A stretch of 32,465 bases of DNA, taken from NCBI GenBank assembly GCA_937924475.1, contig CALDSV010000039.1:1-32465 (forward strand), in the 5' to 3' direction. Shown in pieces: positions 31,836-32,465 of the stretch (positions within the stretch are counted from its first letter, which is position 1; each line of letters opens with the position of its first letter). Under the pieces are notes generated by a model. It ran no database searches and was not told where the DNA came from. It saw only the letters and a list, made by a program, of their open reading frames with translations. The position numbers and the translations under genes are program-made. This stretch comes from an uncultured bacterium. GTDB lineage: Bacteria; Nitrospirota; Thermodesulfovibrionia; Thermodesulfovibrionales; Thermodesulfovibrionaceae.

Positions 31836-32465
31836 TGAAGATTACAGTTATTGGAGGTGGTCCTGCTGGATATGTATCTGCTCTTACAGCAAAAAGAGCA
31901 GGTGCAGAAGTAGTTTTAATTGAACGAGACGAACTTGGAGGAACCTGTCTAAATAGAGGTTGTATACCTACAAAAACGGTCATACACTCTTTGGAAATCT
32001 TAGATAAAATAAAGTCTCAAAAATATACACAAGATAATGACTTTCATATTTCTGTAGAGTTATCAAGTATTTTTCAGAGAAAGGATAGCGTTGTTGAGAC
32101 CCAGAGAAAGGGTCTTACAATGCTTTTAAAACAGTCAGGAGTCAATATCATAAAAGATGATGCTCAATTGATTTCTCCTAAAGAAGTATTTTTAAAAAAT
32201 TCTTCAGAAAAAATTATATCTGACAAAATCATTATCGCCACAGGTTCAAGACCAGCTGAGCTTCCTATGCTTAGTTTTGATGGGTATAGAATTCTATCCA
32301 GTGATGACCTATGGAAAATGAGAGAAATTCCTAAATCCATTACAATAATAGGAGCAGGTGCCATAGGATGCGAGTTTGCTTGGATTTTTCATCTTCTTGG
32401 TAGCAAGGTTACATTGGTAGAATTGATGCCAAGAGTTTTGCCCATGGAAGATGAGGAAATTTCAA
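31835..32465 (+). CDS. lpd: Dihydrolipoamide dehydrogenase (L protein), partial
   Basis: The frame opens at ATG 31835 within the gcvH stop and is still open at the window end (about 210 residues seen). It shows the FAD-binding GGGPAGYVSA at 7-16, the redox-active disulfide C38-x4-C43 in GGTCLNRGCIPTK, ATGSRPAELP, and the NAD-binding IGAGAIGCEFAWIF near 170. It is a flavoprotein disulfide reductase that reoxidises lipoyl groups with NAD+. Coupling to gcvH points to the H protein as partner. The C-terminal dimer interface and its catalytic His-Glu lie beyond the window. Confidence 0.93.
   Translation, partial: MKITVIGGGPAGYVSALTAKRAGAEVVLIERDELGGTCLNRGCIPTKTVIHSLEILDKIKSQKYTQDNDFHISVELSSIFQRKDSVVETQRKGLTMLLKQSGVNIIKDDAQLISPKEVFLKNSSEKIISDKIIIATGSRPAELPMLSFDGYRILSSDDLWKMREIPKSITIIGAGAIGCEFAWIFHLLGSKVTLVELMPRVLPMEDEEIS

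Noticed and set aside
1-32465. tRNA or rRNA genes, insertion sequences, phage integration sites
   Set aside because: No cloverleaf with CCA-type end, no conserved rRNA segments, no transposase or integrase motifs were seen on reading both strands.

Overview
The window is an AT-rich, densely packed bacterial chromosome segment. Its gene content (two-subunit 2-oxoacid:ferredoxin oxidoreductase with a fused gamma-alpha chain, PEP synthase, a DsrC-like protein, Fe/Mn superoxide dismutase, an MSHA/type II secretion-like pilus operon, DUF507 pair) points to an anaerobic, probably thermophilic, sulfur-metabolising bacterium of the Thermodesulfovibrio/Nitrospirota kind. That assignment is inferred from gene content only.

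Layout. 1-915 (+): the last codons of what looks like rpsR, two tandem DUF507 genes and a small HNH nuclease gene, overlapping one another. 912-2472 (-): a DUF1460 amidase-like gene followed by a CDF metal-ion exporter, read away from a compact nagA-like gene (2488-3306, +) across a 15-bp divergent promoter. 3309-3674 (-): a DksA/TraR zinc-finger protein. 3675-4239 has a decayed ORF and no intact gene. 4240-6321 (+): a large YyaL/SPATA20-type thioredoxin-fold protein. 6649-9187 (-): threonine synthase and a trans-sulfuration PLP enzyme, translationally overlapped.

9600-18262 (+) is a type IV pilus/type II secretion-like assembly locus. A major prepilin has a structured leader. It is followed by two small ORFs, an MntA-HepT nucleotidyltransferase/HEPN pair (hepT frameshifted near its end), and then six overlapping genes: a PilM-PilN (GspL-like) fusion, PilO-like, PilP/GspC-like, an MshL-like secretin lipoprotein, an MshE-type ATPase with an intact tandem c-di-GMP-binding motif, and a GspF/PilC platform protein. 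More parts of the same machine lie at 26323-29584: an ExeA/MshM-type AAA ATPase (+) and, convergent to it, an Ig-domain prepilin followed by a TPR membrane protein (-). A metabolic block separates the two halves.

The metabolic block comprises a DEAD-box helicase (+, 18376-19524), PEP synthase (-, own promoter), and an operon read leftwards of superoxide dismutase, a cysteine-less DsrC-like fusion and the two 2-oxoacid:ferredoxin oxidoreductase subunits. Superoxide dismutase plausibly protects the oxygen-sensitive oxidoreductase. If the oxidoreductase works on pyruvate, PEP synthase would draw carbon onward to sugars. The right end (30166-32465, +) has an MFS exporter that appears to be leaderless, then gcvH overlapping the start of lpd, which runs off the window.

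All five clusters of a palindromic REP-like repeat (ends of the form CATTGCGAG ... GGCAATC or GATTGCTTCG ... CGCAATGACG) lie between genes. No tRNA, CRISPR array, insertion sequence or transposase gene was seen.
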